A DNA stretch of 64,000 nt, from contig JAFUYO010000010.1 in NCBI GenBank assembly GCA_017470505.1, positions 17,608 to 81,607 of the forward strand, in the 5' to 3' direction. The position numbers and the translations under genes are program-made. The DNA is from Butyrivibrio sp. Lineage in GTDB: Bacteria > Bacillota > Clostridia > Lachnospirales > Lachnospiraceae. Numbering within the stretch: position 1 is the first letter of the stretch; each line of letters opens with the position of its first letter. Under the pieces are notes generated by a model. It saw only the letters and a program-made list of their open reading frames with translations. It had not been told where the DNA came from and did no database searches. Positions 63,876-64,000 of this stretch are shown here, piece by piece.

Positions 63876-64000
63876 TCAATCTCTTGAAATAAACTTCTTC
63901 CACCGTCTAAGCACATCCTTCAGCGGCTCATCGAGATAGGCATCCTCGAATTCTGTACAGAGGTTTATATTCTTCTCAAAAAATCGCGCGTCTTCAAGCG
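63876..64000 (-). CDS. C-terminus of an unidentified protein, 5' part outside window
   Basis: An open minus-strand frame enters from the window edge and ends at a stop at 63876-63878. It gives about 40 residues, including LEDARFFEKNINLCTEFEDA and PLKDVLRRWKKFISRD. No family can be assigned from this part. The stop is 40 bp before the CPBP start, so the two may be co-transcribed. Confidence 0.5.
   Translation of the reverse strand, partial: LEDARFFEKNINLCTEFEDAYLDEPLKDVLRRWKKFISRD

Overview
The window looks like a chromosomal segment of a strictly anaerobic, Gram-positive clostridium, most likely a Lachnospiraceae member of the Butyrivibrio/Pseudobutyrivibrio kind. This is an inference from gene content and order: an oxygen-sensitive NrdD/NrdG ribonucleotide reductase, rubredoxin, a SigH/MrnC/RlmB/CysS block, strong AGGAGG ribosome sites, a comEA/comEC set, and small Lachnospiraceae-type families such as DUF5721. 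No rRNA, tRNA, CRISPR array or intact insertion sequence was seen.

Region 1 (1-13.1 kb, all minus strand) is one long, tightly overlapping operon for a Pel-type exopolysaccharide. In transcription order it holds a degenerate GH3-like membrane protein, PelD, PelE, a PelA-like deacetylase, PelF, PelG, a CotH-like protein, a VTC-like (polyphosphate polymerase type) protein, a DUF4956 membrane protein and a glycosidase-like protein that runs off the window. PelD keeps an RxxD c-di-GMP motif, so polymer synthesis is probably switched by c-di-GMP. It is preceded by about 1.1 kb without an intact gene, containing a 23-bp near-palindrome, a consensus sigma-A promoter and a decayed gene.

Region 2 (14-26 kb) is housekeeping: glyA, a PAP2 phosphatase, a GT2 glycosyltransferase, a DUF1653 protein, holA, nrdG-nrdD (with two NrdR boxes 32 bp apart and a redoxin domain fused to NrdD), a dicarboxylate/amino-acid symporter with an extra N-terminal domain, rubredoxin and a second PAP2 protein.

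Region 3 (26.1-28.2 kb) is the most unusual part. Two arrays of a palindromic repeat with an exact 53-bp period (4 units and 11 units) flank one gene for a protein with a PD-(D/E)XK-like C-terminal domain. The hairpin arms show compensatory changes between units. I do not recognise this arrangement.

Region 4 (28.2-41.9 kb) holds an apparent comEA / response regulator / sensor kinase / GerMN lipoprotein / comEC operon and then argC-GNAT-argJ-argB-argD with a coupled solute-binding protein. Two ARG-box-like sites lie between argC and the divergent argG. Region 5 (42-49.7 kb) has argG, DUF1294, a LytTR regulator, a LacI-type regulator, DUF5721, an HPt protein and the rpmE-DUF1385-prmC-prfA cluster. 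Region 6 (49.8-56.7 kb) has azlC-azlD-ispF-cysS-mrnC-rlmB-sigH, an AlaX-like editing protein and a CarD-type regulator with a cre-like palindrome upstream. Region 7 (56.8-61.9 kb) has a GNAT enzyme, a conserved small protein, a GH13 amylase-like enzyme and a PcRGLX/YetA-like protein. Region 8 (61.9-64 kb) is an eroded accessory tail with a truncated nucleotidyltransferase, small ORFs, a CPBP protease and a partial gene at the edge.
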